A stretch of DNA of 64,000 bases, taken from assembly GCF_023159225.1 (NCBI RefSeq), contig NC_063166.1:76634575-76698574 (forward strand), in the 5' to 3' direction. Below are positions 1 to 14,070 of the stretch, in pieces; within the stretch, counting starts at the first letter, position 1, and each line of letters begins with the position of its first letter. The notes under the pieces were generated by a model that saw nothing but the letters and a program-made list of their open reading frames with translations, searched no databases and was not told the origin of the DNA. The position numbers and the translations under genes were made by a program. This DNA comes from Perognathus longimembris pacificus (Eukaryota; Chordata; Mammalia; Rodentia; Heteromyidae).

Positions 1-8
1 AAAAAAGG

Positions 9-206
9 GGCTGGGAATATGGCCTAGTGGCAAGAGAGCCTGCCTTGTATACATGAAGCCCTGGGTTCGATTCCCCAGCACCACATATATAGAAAACGGC
101 CAGAAGTGGCGCTGTGGCTCAAGTGGCAGAGTGCTAGCCTTGAGCAAAAAGAAGCCAGGGACAGTGCTCGGGCCCTGAGTCCAAGCCCCAGGACTGGCCA
201 AAAAAT
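9..206 (+). repeat. ID-like dimeric SINE
   Basis: Begins GGCTGGGAATATGGCCTAGT, contains the tRNA-like B-box stretch GGTTCGATTCC and a second unit with GTGGCTCAAGTGGCAGAG, and ends in an A-rich tail. The same element recurs more than 20 times in the window on both strands, so it is the main SINE of this genome. Translations of these copies give spurious short ORFs. Confidence 0.9.
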
Positions 207-384
207 TAAAAAAAAAATTAAATAAATAAATAAATGGAAAAAAAAACCTGCCAGTCTAGATTAGCATATCAAGCAAAACGATCCTTCATAACTGAAGGAG
301 AAATAAAGACTTACCCTACTAAATGGAAAAACTGAAGAAATTCCTGACTATCAAACCAGCGCAGCAAAAGATACTTAAAGGAGT

Positions 385-530
385 CAGACTGTTCTTGGCT
401 CATTCCTGTAATCCTGCTACCAAGAGGCTCACACCTGAAGATCTCAGTTCAAAGCCAGCCTAGGCAGAAAAGTTTATAGGAATCTATCTCCAATTAACTG
501 GCCAAAAAAAGTCAAGGAGGAGTACAAGGC
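385..530 (+). repeat. B1-like/ID composite SINE, degraded
   Basis: Contains CCTGTAATCCTGCTAC, a diverged 7SL-type left part, followed by TCTCAGTTCAAAGCCAGCCT and a stretch resembling CTCCAATTAACTGGCC. The same order occurs in clearer copies at 4363-4602 and 28553-28737. It is old and lacks the usual right end. Confidence 0.6.
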
Positions 531-894
531 TCTGGAAATTTTCCAGTTTCTTTGACTACGTCATTGGTACCTGTGGCCCAAGAATCTCTTCATCAGGATG
601 CAATGTAACAATAAGGATTTACGACATGAATGCAGCTCTGATGATCTTAAACAGAAAATAAGTTATTTAAAAAAATTAGACTCACTCACAGAATCACCAG
701 CAGGCCTGGAAAAAGTAAGGTTAGAAGAATGAATGGAATTCTTGGACATTGGTACCCATCTGGTACAAATGGTGCGGTCGCTATCATTTCTGCTACTCCC
801 TGGAAACAAGAGATCTGTGTCTTCTGTGGCTGCTGCTCTTGTGAATGAATTCTCCTTTGCTCACCAGATCCCTAGCTAAGTACATGTGTTGGTC

Positions 895-1326
895 AGTTTT
901 TCACTGCTGTGACAAAATACTTGAGATAAAAGACTTAGAGGGAAAAGATTTCCATTAATCGTGGTTTGGGAGGTTTCGTTTCATGATTGGCTGATCCATT
1001 GTGTCTAGACTTGGGACAAGGCAGAAACATTAATCATGGAAGGATGAGAGTTGGGGAGAAAGGTTCTTGCTTAATGAAAGACTGGGAAGCAGAGTAACAC
1101 AGACGGCAAAGGGCCAAGGGCAAGATACACCCTTCAGAGACGTACCTCCGGTGGCCTACTTACTCCAATCGGGTCCTACCTCCTTAGCTCCATCATTTCC
1201 CATTAATGCCATCAAGTTATGAAGATATACCATCACGATCCAATGACTTCTCCCAAACACTATCAGCTTCCAAACAAACCTTTAATACCTGAACTATTAG
1301 GGATCATTTTAGATTCAAACTCTGAC
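895..1326 (-). repeat. MaLR/MLT1-like LTR remnant
   Basis: Read on the minus strand it starts near CTGTCAGAGTTTGAATCT and ends near GTATTTTGTCACAGCAGTG. Both ends, and a central GATTGG-containing part, resemble mammalian MaLR LTRs as I remember them. No flanking target-site duplication is clear. The family assignment is tentative. Confidence 0.4.
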
Positions 1327-3250
1327 AGTGTCCAAGGGGAGCATATCTGATTGGCCACCTAAGCCGGGGCCCCACTTCTTTGCTGCAACATAGGTTGGGA
1401 AAGCAAATGTGCTTATTAGCTTCTGTCACTCAGCCCCAACATCATCCTTTGCCAGACTTTGCCGTGATGCTGAGAATGAGACTATGCCTGTGAAGTTTCC
1501 CGTCACTCTTCTAAGCCAGTTTGCTTCTGGCTATCTTCTCTGCCTGAGAAGCTCTGAAAGGAAACGGAAATAAGAAGACATAAGTGGAGAGGGGTTTCTT
1601 TCCCATTTCTGGCTCCCACCAGCAGGTGTCTTAGCAGCAATAAAGCTCTACCTCTCTGTAACAACCACACTGAAGCATGTCAGAGGCGCCACCACCAGCT
1701 AGCTATGCCTTCCCATCTAGTGTTCCAAACACCACCTGAGACTCCAAGCCATCCGGACACCAACTGTAGCACGTACATTCTAGAAGATGAAGCCAGCCCA
1801 GCAACACAGCTTCCATCTCTCTGTTCTCCAAAGTAGTTGGCACTAGCTACCAACCCCTCGATTGTAACAATAATGATGTTTTCTCCCCCAAATCTAACAG
1901 TGATGGATGTCGCAGTGTCTTCTCCTTTTCCATCCCACATCACCAATCATTAGTCTTAGTGTTAAGTCATCTCTGTTTGGAATGCCTAATACGGTTTCTG
2001 TATTCTCCACTGCACTGTGACGAGCACAAAGTGAGGAGCTGGCCCGTTCAGCTCTTTCACTGGGGCACAGGTCCAACCTCCATCCAAGACTTCCTTGGTA
2101 GGGAATTCTTCAGCTGGGCAAATGTAAGATTCAAATGTGGCAACATTTGTAAAATATGTGCAACTGTAGCTACTGAAAATTCAAAAACCCCAACAGGACA
2201 AATAGTCAATCTACCCTGGTTGTCAGGGAGGCTGTAGGATCCAGCAACATCAGCCATCTCTTCTCATGCCTGAGTCTCAGCTCCGGTGTCACTATGGAGA
2301 TGCTATGTGGCCTTGGACAAGCCCATCCTTTATTAAAAGTGTCCATTTGTTTAATATAGAAAAAAGATAGAAGGAAGATTAGGGGTGGAGATCAGGCACT
2401 CCCTGTGTTTCCAAACCATGCAAGCTTCCCCTCAACGTTTACAATCCTGGAGACAATTCCAAGGCGAGAGAATAGAATCAGAGGGAACGGAGGAGTCCTG
2501 GGCCTACATAACATCACCACCTGAAGACTCCAAGTGAGGTGTCTTCTGGCATCCAGTAGGCAGATTAATGAGCAAACCATTGGTCGTAAAAAGATACAGG
2601 ACCATCTACCTCCTCGGAGTGCCTGCAAGGCAAATGTTCCCTGAGCTCAGCTCTGAGTTCATTTCTGAGCAGAATAGGTAAACAGATGCTATCAGCCACA
2701 GGACACCCTCTGGTCATCTCAGAAGGCCTCGTTGGTCCCTAGACCCCCAGAACAGAGCAATTTGTTCTAGTCATACATGAATGCCAACCCAAATCAAGGA
2801 CTGAAGTGTACCAAGGGGATTTGTGAGCACAGGTTGCTTATTAGATTTGGCAGGATCTCTTTACTGTCATATTCTCTCAAATTCAGAAAGACATCATTCT
2901 TTCATCATGGGGGAGAATCTCCCTACCCCATCCTGTCTTACCTAGGGCATACTACATTCAATGAGGGCCAAAGTTGGATTCAAACTTGAGTTTCCTTATT
3001 CCCCGATAAGGCCACTGATGGCTGCTGGGTAATTTAATCTGGCCATTTGGGATGCACAGAACTAGGACAGGCTGTTCAAGAGAGCAAACTGACCCACAGA
3101 GATATGGGGCAAGGGAAAATTAATGTGGGCAAATGCCACATAAATGAGCAACTTAGCAAGGTAGATATTTTGTGTTACAAAATGAACAGTGGGTCCCCGT
3201 CCTGCTCCTCCTTTCAAGGCTTCGGTTTCCCTTCAATCCTTTCTATTCCA
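1327..3250. other. no recognisable feature
   Basis: I see no conserved coding exon, tRNA or recognisable repeat here. Open frames reach at most about 90 codons on both strands and lack domain signatures. This is probably intergenic sequence downstream of WFDC6 (toward the expected SPINT3 side). Confidence 0.5.
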
Positions 3251-3268
3251 GAAACAGTTGCCAACATG

Positions 3269-3376
3269 TTTCTTTCCTTCTTTCCTTCCTTCCTTCCTTC
3301 CTTCCTTCCTTCCTTCCTTCCTTCCTTCCTTCCTTCCTTCCTTCCTTCCTTCCTTCCTTTCTCTCTTTTCTTTCCT

Positions 3377-3433
<57 letters not shown>

Positions 3434-3462
3434 CTCTCTCTCTCTTTCTTTCTTTCTTTTTT
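3269..3462. repeat. (TTCC)n-(TTTC)n microsatellite
   Basis: About 90 bp of pure TTCC repeats is followed by TTTC/TC repeats. The tract lies at the end of the minus-strand SINE at 3466-3692, as expected for an expanded A-rich tail. It opens long low-complexity frames on both strands that are not genes. Confidence 0.95.
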
Positions 3463-3465
3463 TCG

Positions 3466-3692
3466 TTGTCATGAGCTTGAACTCTGAGCCTGGGTGCTGT
3501 TCCTGAGCTCTTCAGCTCAAGACTAGCTCTCTACCACTTGAGCTACAGTACCATTTCTGGTTTTCTGGTAGTTAATTGGACATGAGTCTCACAGACTTTC
3601 CTGCCAGGGCTGGCTTTGAATCATGATCCTCAGATACTCAAATCTCAGCCTCTTAGGCTTGGATGACAGGCATGAGCCACTGGCACCTAGCA
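3466..3692 (-). repeat. B1/ID composite SINE
   Basis: The minus-strand copy contains, in plus orientation, CTACCACTTGAGCTACAG, TTAATTGGACATGAGTCTCA and GAGCCACTGGCACCTAGC. It matches the composite class seen at 8075-8330 and 9310-9557. Confidence 0.75.
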
Positions 3693-3705
3693 AAATATTT
3701 CTTTC

Positions 3706-3908
3706 TGGGGTTGGAGATATGGCCTAGTGGCAAGAGTGCTTGCCTCATCTACATGAGGCTGTGGGTTTGATTCCCCAGCACCACATATACAGAAAATGGC
3801 CAGAAGTGGTGCTGTGGCTCAAGTGGCAGAGTGCTAGCCTTGAGCAAGAAGAAGCCAGGGACAGTGCTCAGGCCCTGAGTCCAAGCCCCAGGACTGGCAA
3901 AAAAAAAA
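3706..3908 (+). repeat. ID-like dimeric SINE
   Basis: A complete copy from GGAGATATGGCCTAGTGG through the second unit to a poly(A) at about 3900. It abuts an opposite-strand copy tail to tail. Confidence 0.9.
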
Positions 3909-4118
3909 TTTTTTTTTTCTTTCTTTTTCTGCCAGTCCTGGAGCTTGGACCCAGGGCCTGAGCACTGTCCCTACTTCTTTATGCCCAAGGAAAGCACTCT
4001 ATTACTTGAGCCACAGCACCACTTCCAGCTTTTTCTGTTTATGTGGTGCTGAGGAATCAAACCCAGGGCTTCGTGCATGCTAGGCAAGCACTCTACTGCT
4101 AAGCCACACTCCCAGTCA
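3909..4118 (-). repeat. ID-like dimeric SINE, antisense
   Basis: Starts with a T-rich tail, then GCCAGTCCTGGAGCTTGGAC. The left end is at TAAGCCACACTCCCAGTC. Together with the preceding plus copy it forms an inverted SINE pair. Confidence 0.85.
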
Positions 4119-4147
4119 AAATATGTCTTTTTAAAAGTTTATTAGAG

Positions 4148-4354
4148 GGCTGGGGATATAGCCTAGTGGCAAGAGTGCCTGCCTCGTTATACACGAGGCC
4201 CTAGGTTCGATTCCCCAGCACCACATATACAGAAAACGGCCAGAAGTGGCGCTGTGGCTCAAGTGGCAGAGTGCTAGCCTTGAGCAAAGAGAAGCCAGGG
4301 ACAGTGCTCAGGCCCTGAGTCCAAGCCCCAGGACTGGCCAAAAAAAAAAAAAAA
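4148..4354 (+). repeat. ID-like dimeric SINE
   Basis: A full copy with little divergence from the local consensus, ending in an A tract of about 14 nt at 4340-4354. Confidence 0.9.
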
Positions 4355-4362
4355 GTTTATTA

Positions 4363-4602
4363 GAGCCTGGTGCTGGTGGCTCACGCCCGTTACCCTAGCT
4401 ACTCAGGAGGCTCAGAGCTGAGAATCACAGTGCAAAGCCAGCCCTGGCAGGAAAGTCTGTGAGACTCATCTCCAATTAACCACCAGAAAACCGGATGTGG
4501 TATTGTGGCTCCAAGTGCTAGAGTGCTAGCCTTGAGCACAAAAACTCAGTGACACTGCCTAGGCCTTGAGTTCAAGCCCCAGGACTGACAACAAAAATAG
4601 CT
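4363..4602 (+). repeat. B1/ID composite SINE
   Basis: The left part, GGTGCTGGTGGCTCACGCCC...CTACTCAGGAGGCTCAGAG, is 7SL/B1-like. It is fused to the right ID-like unit ending CAAGCCCCAGGACTGACAAC. This is the clearest composite copy in the window. Confidence 0.75.
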
Positions 4603-4629
4603 TATTAGCGCCAGTAAGTTATATCAAGG

Positions 4630-5235
4630 TCTTTCTTTTGGACATGTCCATATATGCATACAATGCACATTGATCGGACTCACCCCTCTGTCACTCTCCC
4701 TCTTCTTCAACAACTTCATTGTTCCATTTTCAGACATGTACATAAACTATTTTGGCCACACTTACCCACCTTCGTCCTCTCTAGTCATCCTCTGCCCTCC
4801 TACTAGTACCCACACCCCAAAGAAGATATGTTTCACCTTTCTAGGTTTCATTGGTGTTAAAGGGCATGGTGATTGTTCAAAGCAGCTTCACGTATGCCTG
4901 TACCACACTTCAATCAGGTTGTTCCTAAGGCACTTGGCACAGTTTAGCATGCAATCATCCAGAATTTTAGTATCCAGAGCCCACTCATCTGGCATAACCA
5001 GACCTTTGTACGCTTTCAACAGCATCTTCTTGGAAATCGTCACTCTGTTCTGCTTCTGTAAGTTTGGTTATTCTACCATATGTAATAAGAGCATGTACAT
5101 TTTTTCTTTCTGAGTTCTGCTTATTTTATTTACCATAATGTTCTTTGGATTCATCTCTATGGTAGCAAACTGCAATATTTCCCTCTCTTGAAAGGTATTA
5201 CATTGTCTGTCTATATTATATTTTCTTTCAGCGGA
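4630..5235 (-). mobile_element. old L1 3' end fragment
   Basis: Contains CATACAATGCACATTGATC, typical of the antisense of an L1 3' UTR, and later GTATTACATTGTCTGTCTATAT, resembling the antisense of the ORF2 C-terminal region. It is diverged and interrupted by a SINE at 5268. Assigned by resemblance only. Confidence 0.5.
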
Positions 5236-5267
5236 ACTGGGATTTTTAACTCATGTTTTCTAGGCAG

Positions 5268-5446
5268 TCTCGCAAGAATGACTCTCTTTTACTTGAGCCA
5301 TACCTCTACTCCTGGCTTTTTGTTGATTAATTGGAGATAAAATTCTCACAGAAATTTCTTCCCTAACTGGCTTTGAACCTCAAGCCTCCAATCTCATCCT
5401 CTTGAGTAGCTAGGATTACAGGTATAAACCACCAGCTCCTGGCTCT
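5268..5446 (-). repeat. B1/ID composite SINE fragment
   Basis: Contains TTACTTGAGCCATACCTC, TTGATTAATTGGAGATAA and GTAGCTAGGATTACAGGT, which match the composite SINE in antisense orientation. Confidence 0.7.
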
Positions 5447-5517
5447 GCAAGACTTAATTTTTATTCAGAGAATAGAGAGCCAAGTGAGAGGCTTGGAGGC
5501 TCTGAGTTCAAGCCCCA

Positions 5518-5518
<1 letters not shown>

Positions 5519-5593
<75 letters not shown>

Positions 5594-5595
5594 AA
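5519..5595. repeat. (CT)n(CA)n microsatellite
   Basis: About 50 bp of CT dinucleotides followed by about 24 bp of CA. It extends the tail of a SINE remnant whose end (TTCAAGCCCCAGTT) is visible just before it. Confidence 0.95.
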
Positions 5596-5599
5596 ATTC

Positions 5600-6700
5600 T
5601 TACAGATGTGATGGATGACACATACTAATTAATAAAAAATTTCTGTGGATTTTGTAGTATCTGTGTAGTTTTTAAAGTTTGCAGTTGATTGTGAATTTCT
5701 GTTCTGCATTTCATGTCACTGGGTTTTCTAAGGAGCCTATAATTTGTAAAGTTTAGAAGGTCTGGATGTCAGGGTGCAGAATCATTGCTGTTCACAAGTG
5801 TTACAATGTTCACATTCTTCTCTTTTCATCATTACCAGGGAGCCCAAATATCTCTTGCTCTCTGTAAACAGCATATAGGGAGATGTGACTATATATGCAG
5901 GTCTGCACACACATGGGAATTATTTAGGCTCAGAAATATTGGAACTCACAGAACACTTTATTGGGGCTAACTGGAGGTTTTATAGACATAAATAGGGATT
6001 CTGATTAAAGTCTCAAAGGGCGAAGTGCAATGTGATTTTCAAGAAGCTAGTTGGAGGGAAGGAAGGAAGAAAATTCTGTGTTCCACTTTTTTAACTATCC
6101 AAAGTCTTAATTGGCTGAAATCTGGCCGGAGAATTCTGGAATCTGAGCCAATCCCATAGTCTGTTCCATCTCTGCTTTATCCTATCCAGGAAGTCGATTC
6201 TGCAAGAGAGCAAAATAAGGGTTGAGATTCTTGGGCCCTGGTAACCTTAAGGAACCACATTTGGAAGTTAGTGCGGAAGAGAAGGTGAGAGCGTTTTGAC
6301 ACCTTTGGGAGGAAGTGAAAACCAATGTGAGATGAATTTTTTGTGGGGGAGACTCACACAAAGCAATCCACATTCTATTTTGTCCAGGATAGTCCCAGAT
6401 GATGGCTGTTGCGCCAGCTTAATAATCCTTCCCAACCCATTTAACTCTCGAAATTGCCTTGATCTGGCTGGTTAAGAATGTGGCTTCCCTGGCTTTAAGT
6501 GACCCTTAAAATTCTGGGTGAGAAGTAAAAGGCTGTCCAGAAGGCTGGTGAACGGAGCCAGTGCTGGGCCTCCTCCTGATTTGATCTGGGACCCTCCACT
6601 TTCTTCTTGCTGCACCCACACTTGCCAGTTTCCTCTGTCTGCGTCCTTTCCTATCCTCTCTCTCCCAGAGGTCCTTCTACTTACACCAGCACAAGGTACA
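5600..6700. other. no recognisable gene
   Basis: Unique-looking sequence downstream of WFDC6. The terminal coding exon of WFDC6 (a few residues plus stop) may lie here, but I could not identify it with any confidence. Confidence 0.4.
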
Positions 6701-6704
6701 TTCT

Positions 6705-6812
6705 TTCCTTTTTCTTTTTCAGATCCATGACTGGGACTTGAACTTGGTACCTGTCTGCTGACTTCACTCATTGGCTTGCGCTCCACCCACCGAGCCATGC
6801 CTCCAGCCCCAC
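6705..6812 (-). repeat. tRNA-derived (ID-like) monomeric SINE
   Basis: On the minus strand GGGGCTGGAGGCATGGCTCG...AAGTTCAAGTCCCAGTCATG has a tRNA-like A/B-box layout and ends in an A-rich tail. Related copies lie at 33735-33840 and 49056-49160. Confidence 0.7.
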
Positions 6813-6852
6813 AAGGTATATCCTTATCTCCCGATTTGTACTACTTCTGTCA

Positions 6853-8883
<2,031 letters not shown>

Positions 8884-9300
8884 TTTAGAGAGCAGTTGCC
8901 TAACTGGTGGCATCAAAACCAGGAGTAGCAGCTCAGAAGCTCCTGCCTCTGCACTGTGGGTGCCCTGCTCTGCCCCGCCAGGAAAGGACATTGGACATGG
9001 GCCAGCTACACTCCCTCCACAGAGAACACCAAGTCCCCAAGGCTATCAGTGAAGCCAGCAGGCAGCCACAGTGCCAGCCCTGGGCAAGGGGTTCCTGATG
9101 GGCTGCTCTTGGTCCTCAGCAGATGAGGCTGCCTGGTTCTCAGGCTGACCCTTGGCCAGGACATAGCTTAGCAGAAGGGTTCAACTCCAGCTGTCCTTTT
9201 CCCAGGAGCAGTTTGGAGACCAAGAGTATCCTAGTTCTCATCTTTTTCATCTCACTCTTCTCCTAGCACTTCTATTTTCTTACTGTGTCTCTTCTTTGTA
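8884..9300. other. WFDC6 5' flank
   Basis: Unique sequence directly upstream of the WFDC6 start codon (minus strand). It should contain the promoter and any 5' UTR. I see no clear TATA box or recognisable repeat. Confidence 0.4.
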
Positions 9301-9309
9301 CCTCCTTAT

Positions 9310-9557
9310 GTTTTGGTTTTTTGGTCAGTCATGGAACTTGAACTTGGTGGCTGGGCACTTGGTGCCTTCAGCTTTTTTGCTCAAGGCTAGTGCTCTACTA
9401 CTTGAGCCACAGAGCCACTTCTGGCTTTTTCTGAGTAGTTTATTGGAGATAAGAATCTCATGGACTTTCCTGCTTAGACTGACTTTGAACTGTGATCCTC
9501 AGATCTTAACCTCCTGAGTAGCTAGGATTACAGATATGAGCCACTGGTGCCTGGCTT
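9310..9557 (-). repeat. B1/ID composite SINE
   Basis: Contains GTCAGTCATGGAACTTGAAC, GTTTATTGGAGATAAGAATC and GAGCCACTGGTGCCTGGCT in plus orientation. It is followed by a C/T-rich stretch to about 9730. Confidence 0.8.
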
Positions 9558-10463
9558 CTCCTTACCTTTTTTTTTTTTTAATTCCATGCTTGTTTATGGT
9601 TTCTATTTTTCCTAAGTCTCTCTCCTCCCTCCCCCTCTTTCTCCCTTTCTCCTGCCCTCCCTCCTTCCTTTGTTTTCTGGACCTCTTTCTCTCATTTTCC
9701 TCATTTTCTTTCATCTGTCCATTTTCAGGGTAAAGATATTGTTGGGAGCAGGGTGGGAAGAGAACAAATGGATTCCAGGCTGCACTCCGTTGTGAGCATC
9801 TGACACTGTCAAACTACTTTGAAAGCAGGAAAGAATGGACAGAGAGCATCTCACATGAGGTGCAATTTAGCATAAGCAGTGTAGAAGAGGAAGAGCAAAT
9901 GTCAGTAATAGCTTCAGCTGCTGCAGCAGGGCTAAAGAATGCTCTGCTGATTGATCCTGAATTATTCCACAAATATCAGTAATTGAGGGTAATCGAGAGT
10001 AATCGAGGGTAGATTGAAAATCCTTTACCAAATTTTGAGTGGAGACAAAATTGTTTTCTCTGAAAAAAATTAAATATTCCAGTAGTATAATATTTCAATG
10101 ACAAATAAGAAAGAAAAACAATCATAAAGTGTTTTAATATGTTAACTTCTTATGAAAACCCATTTGTTAACATGCATATACTACAAAAGAGTTGTTGAAT
10201 CCCAATTATATTTATCCCCAAATGAGACACATCAAGACCTTTGTTTTAGTGTACAAAATAGCACATAAACAATTACATTAATTTCATATTCTCTCAGATA
10301 GCCATAAGTTAATTACAATTTTCTCTTGGGAATTCAGGGTATTTTTTTTCTTATGCAAATCATAACATCATAGCCTCCTACTTTGATGGCTTATTTTCCT
10401 CTTCCATTTTAAATATCCGTCCTTGCCTTTTCCAGTGAGTAAATGTGCTTACAAAAAGCAGGG

Positions 10464-10673
10464 CTGGGGCTGGGAGTATGGCCTAGTGGCAAGAGTGCTT
10501 GCCTCAGATACATGAAGCCGTGGGTTCAATTCCCCAGCACCACATATATAGAAAACGGCCAGAAGTGGCGCTGTGGCTCAAGTGGCAGAGTGCTAGCCTT
10601 GAGCAAAAAGAAGCCAGGGACAGTGCTCAGGCCCTGAGTCCAAGGCCCAGGACTGTCAAAAAACAAAAAAAAG
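10464..10673 (+). repeat. ID-like dimeric SINE
   Basis: A complete copy flanked by the short direct repeat AAAAAGCAGGGCTG (about 10452 and 10669), consistent with an L1-mediated target-site duplication. Confidence 0.9.
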
Positions 10674-10679
10674 CAGGGC

Positions 10680-13570
10680 TGTAGGCCTGAAGAAGTCTGG
10701 TTGGTAGGAACTTAGTGCAGCTTAGCCCAGCCTGAATGTGGACCCAGTGTAGACATTAATGTCATAATGTCGTCCTAGCACCAGCATGACATCATACCCT
10801 CACAGCCTAAGTGAAGACTGGTAATGACTTTGGCTTGATGTTCTCAGTGTGGCAGCCCTGGTGGTTGTATCTCCTTCCCTTTCCTCAAGACAATAGCTGA
10901 CCAAAGGAGTGGCCTGAGTTTGGCCTAGAGAATGATTGCTACTTTGCATCCTCATCAGATGGAATACAAAGTCTGATATATCAAATGCAAACACAAGAAG
11001 TAAATGGGAATTTTAAATAAACTACAGGAATATTGTTAGGAGCATAAGGAATGTAGAAATGAGGTAGAATAGAAGAAATCATCTACAATTACCTGAGGAT
11101 GAACTAACCCATTTGGCATCCCTCTCACAGATCCAAATTCTGAAATAGGAACAGAAAGACATGAACATAGGAGGCCTCCAACTGCTTGGAGGCCTTACAA
11201 CAGAGAAGGTTGAATTGGTGAAGAAAAGGAATGACAAGAGACACCTACAACCTACCTAAAATTCCCCAGCTACCTGTGGCCAGCTGTGACATGTATGTTA
11301 GAAACAGACCTGAAAAAGAGGACAGGCAGGCTCCTCGCTTTTATGGGATGTAGCGATATGGACTGAGAGAAATAAAGTGCTTGGAACAATAACGTCTCCA
11401 TATGGGCTGCGTCAAAATCTCATGGATTACAGAGCCATGAGTTGGAAAAAGAATTGGCCAAGAAGAGAAGGTAGGAAAAATATGAAGCTTATAAGGATGC
11501 TGAGCAAGTGGAAGCAGTGCACGAGGCAAGCAACAGGGTCTGATGTTCAAGAAATGCCATTGCTGTTGACTGGATTTGGGGTTGGGGACAGAATGCAATG
11601 TTTTTATTTTGCCAGTTGGTTCTTTCTTTTCTATGGGCTTAGCTGATTGGTTGTGCCATCCTCAGAGCATGGTTGAAATTGTGCCCCCTTTGGAGTATTT
11701 TGTGTGCTCAGCCCCTATTGGTTCATTTCAGCATTTTGCACATAGAAACCTAATTTCATCATTCCAGAAATAGACTATGGGTATTTGCCTTGCTTTCTTA
11801 GGAAAAGGGCTTTCAACCAAAGTGTCTACCAGATATTAAATCATAAGAAATTCATAGCAAGGGGAAAATCCATGACTGCTCAATGGGGCTATGACTTCTG
11901 AAATTAAAGAAATAAAATGAAGTAAAATGACAATCCTAATTTCCTTTATCCTCAACACAGTCCTTTCCATAGCTGGATAAAAAATTTTCCATAGTTATTA
12001 GAGTTTCCTCATACATAATTTGTTTGGATTTCCACATAACCATAATCTCTTCTTTTCCAAATATTATTCACTGTGATTAGTCCTCCTTCCATTAATTTTA
12101 GGAAGAGAATCAGCCATTCTCTCTTTATATTCACCCACAATTATTGTTTACTGCTGTATAGTTTTTGCAGGTTTACAACATGATACATTTCTAGTTTGAG
12201 GAATCAATCAGAATCATATATCACTTAGAGTTGCTATACTTCAAAAGGCTCTCTGTACTCTACACCACTCTGAGATTGTTTTTGTCTAAATTTAAATAGT
12301 ACAACAGCCCCATATTCCTACATGGTGAATTAAATATAGTATTTTGTCCTCAGCCCCTCTGTCTGTTTATCTATCCATCTATCTATCTATACATCCATCT
12401 ATCATCTATTTATTCATCTATCTTCTATCAGGTTTCTGTACATTGACATTGGCTTTGGGAAAAATGTTTAATGTGTATGCTATGAATCTAATTTCTGGTC
12501 AGTCCCAATTACTTTCCATTTTTTTTCAATTTCTCATTTTCTTCTTTGTTCTCAAGTTCATTATTCTACTCTTTATCTTCCCTCAAGTGTAATTGGCATC
12601 TATTAACCCACATCCCTGTACAAAATGAGTCTTCTAGACATGGAATGTAACTGATGGAGGGGGAAGGGGGGAGAATCTGGTGATGGCTGCCACTTGAAAT
12701 CAGGTGAAGATAAGATTTAACATGCCTTTCTATTCAGCAGAGGCTTTCATAATCTAGCTACACTTTCGTACTTTGCATCGAAAGATAAGACCAAATATCA
12801 TACTAGTTATTTCCTCGTATGCAAAGTGATTTTGAATGATTACACATTAAAAATTCATAAAATGCAAGGGCTTGTCCTTTTAACTACTCACCTGTATTCA
12901 TTTCTTGCACCTCATCCATTTGTCAGGTATTTTTCAGAAGAGGTTAGATATGAAAGCACAGATCTTCCTCTGAAAAAGTTCACAATAATTAGGAATAGCC
13001 AGAGGCAAAATTGGTTACTATCAATGTCTGCTGAAAGGCCTAATATTAAGATATCTTTGTAGGGCATAATACACACATAAGCAAACAAATTATAAAGCAA
13101 ATCTAGACTGCATCAGATCAGATGTTCAGTAGGGTGTGAAATTTAAGCCTCTTGGAGAATTCCAAGGAGTACTGGGTCTAGTCAATGTATAGCAGGGCAG
13201 GAGTTATTCTATAATGGGAGAAAAACTAGAGTCAACTAGACTGTCCATATTTAGGAAAATGTAATATCTATTTCTTAAATGACTGAACCTTGGGATCCTT
13301 TTCTGAAAGGGTGAAAAGTGAGCACCCTAGATCCTTTAGCCTCCATTACACCAAGCAAAAGTGCTAGAACTGTATGTTAAAAGTAGAAGAAATACACTGA
13401 GTAGAAGTATAGGAAAGATATTGATTGAAGGAATGTGGTTAAAAGATTTACATTTTAGTAAGAACCTGCTGACAGCTATACAAAAGATAGATTTTGCAGA
13501 GATGGGCATGCATAAGTACTTGAGACTAGAAAAAATGGCAACCAGATTAGAGTTTCTTAGAATAATACTC
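10680..13570. other. intergenic, no recognisable gene; TATC tract at 12361-12426
   Basis: AT-rich sequence between WFDC6 and the EPPIN array. Besides an imperfect TATC/ATCT microsatellite at about 12361-12426, I recognise no exon or clear repeat family. Frames of up to about 90 codons have no WAP or Kunitz cysteine pattern. Confidence 0.5.
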
Positions 13571-13572
13571 CA

Positions 13573-13781
13573 GGGGCTGGGGATATAGCCTAGCGGCAAG
13601 AGTGCCTGCCTCGGATACACGAGGCCCTAGGTTCGATTCCCCAGCACCACATATACAGAAAACGGCCAGAAGCGGCGCTGTGGCTCAAGTGGCAGAGTGC
13701 TAGCCTTGAGCGGGAAGAAGCCAGGGACAGTGCTCAAGCCCTGAGTCCAAGGCCCAGGACTGGCCAAAAAAAAAAAAAAGA
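13573..13781 (+). repeat. ID-like dimeric SINE
   Basis: A full copy flanked by AGAATAATACTCCA on the left and AGAATACTCCA on the right, which is a likely target-site duplication. Confidence 0.9.
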
Positions 13782-14035
13782 AGAATACTCCAAGCTAGAA
13801 AAAATATACTCCTGAGTAAGAATAGAAAAGGTAGGTGCACTAAATAAAGGGGAGAAAAATGAATATTCTAGAGTATAGTGGGGCTTGAAGATGGCAGATT
13901 AATCAGCTGGGTCATGCTCTTAATACCAGAATCATTATTGGAACCAGGTGCCTTCCTCCCTGTTGGGAAACATTTCTGTGACACCACTTTGCCTCTCTGA
14001 GTCTATGCTTTGACAATGACAACAGTTAAATTTGA

Positions 14036-14070
14036 TAAATATAGCCTTTTGTAGCAAAAGGCTATATTTA
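14036..14070. repeat. perfect 16-bp inverted repeat with 3-nt loop
   Basis: The left arm TAAATATAGCCTTTTG (14036-14051) and the right arm CAAAAGGCTATATTTA (14055-14070) are exact reverse complements separated by TAG. No transposon ends or gene context explain it. Confidence 0.9.

Noticed and set aside
3047..3506. Ser/Phe/Leu-rich and Lys/Glu/Arg-rich frames of about 80-146 codons
   Set aside because: Translations of a TTCC/TTTC microsatellite in several frames. The same applies at 21348-21418, 32036-32105, 46885-46953 and 56392-56512.
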